A stretch of DNA of 64,000 bases from Aquamicrobium defluvii (GTDB lineage Bacteria > Pseudomonadota > Alphaproteobacteria > Rhizobiales > Rhizobiaceae), in NCBI RefSeq assembly GCF_004363725.1, contig NZ_SNZF01000006.1:120176-184175 (forward strand), written 5' to 3'. Shown here one piece after another: positions 63,848-64,000 of this stretch (positions are counted from its first letter, which is position 1; every line of letters starts with the position of its first letter). The position numbers were made by a program, and so were the translations under genes. The notes below the pieces were generated by a model. That model worked only from the letters and a program-made list of their open reading frames with translations, did not search any database and had not been told where the DNA came from.

Positions 63848-64000
63848 AGGGGAGACCTGTGCGCGGGTAGCTGTGGACGGCATTTGCTGTTTGTGATTCG
63901 CTCTTCTTGAACGAGAGATTGAGGGCAGCGATGGCACGGCGGCGGATTGGTCAGGAAAGTTTCGGGTTTGGCGACTTTCGGGCGCGCCGCCAGTCATCGT
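63848..64000 (+). mobile_element. IS5-family insertion sequence, left end (runs off window)
   Basis: From about 63848 the sequence no longer matches IS630. It begins GGGAGACCTGTGCGCGG, probably the terminal inverted repeat. A transposase frame starts at the ATG at 63931 (behind GAGGGCAG) and reads MARRRIGQESFGFGDFRARR to the edge, the usual start of one IS5-family transposase group. Only 23 codons are visible. The insertion split an older IS630 copy. Confidence 0.7.
63931..64000 (+). CDS. IS5-family transposase, N-terminal part
   Basis: Twenty-three codons from ATG to the window edge. The opening MARRRIGQE is a familiar start of IS5-family DDE transposases from alphaproteobacteria. The catalytic part is outside the window, so activity cannot be judged. 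Confidence 0.65.
   Translation, partial: MARRRIGQESFGFGDFRARRQSS

Noticed and set aside
1..64000. tRNA, rRNA, integrase or prophage genes
   Set aside because: Read for cloverleaf ends, conserved rRNA stretches and integrase or capsid motifs; none was seen.

Overview
The window is GC-rich (around 65% by eye) chromosomal-type DNA from an alphaproteobacterium, most likely order Hyphomicrobiales (Rhizobiales), family Phyllobacteriaceae or Brucellaceae. The grounds are the gene repertoire (IalB family, DUF1403 next to an ScpB homologue, a yehZYXW-type importer, a PrtD-type secretion ATPase beside very Gly-rich cargo, a giant Gly-rich autotransporter) and several copies of a short stem-loop repeat of the kind that litters Mesorhizobium-like genomes. 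No rRNA, tRNA, CRISPR array or prophage was seen.

Layout. 1-3.2 kb: the end of an exopolysaccharide locus (Wzz/GumC-type protein running off the left edge; a mannose-1-phosphate guanylyltransferase fused to an AGE-type isomerase domain). 3.5-7.4 kb: an endonuclease/phosphatase-family hydrolase, a cardiolipin synthase and an exported penicillin-V-acylase-type hydrolase. 7.4-8.3 kb: decayed genes (TetR pseudogene, membrane-protein scrap) ending in a repeat. 8.3-12.6 kb: an ABC exporter and a Zn/Cd/Pb P-type ATPase behind a MerR-type promoter. 12.7-19.5 kb: two importers, yehZYXW-like (+) and tauABC (-). 19.8-25 kb: an RND efflux operon with two adaptors. 25-33.5 kb: ScpB/DUF1403, a polar amino-acid ABC importer, and an acyl-CoA dehydrogenase/CoA-transferase operon divergent from a HutC-type regulator with two matching operators between them.

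33.6-42.2 kb is a compact type I secretion locus: a 594-residue Gln/Asp-, Asn/Ala- and Gly-rich protein behind a structured leader, two strong hairpins, a second candidate substrate with ISQTN repeats, a PrtD-like ATPase/permease, an HlyD-like adaptor, and a small unknown gene ended by a perfect 15-bp hairpin. After a degraded acyl-CoA ligase come LysE and AraC genes. Then a leftward block holds a giant (about 3.9 kaa) autotransporter with about 49 Gly-rich repeats, IalB, a molybdopterin-domain-like exported protein lacking cysteine, a histidine kinase and a LuxR-type response regulator.

The right end carries a small orphan gene, an AcnB-type aconitase that looks like the Bacteroidetes form, and an IS630 remnant interrupted by the start of an IS5-family element. 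The most interesting material is the type I secretion locus with its RNA structures and the neighbouring autotransporter/two-component block: two independent systems for displaying glycine-rich repeat proteins within 26 kb.
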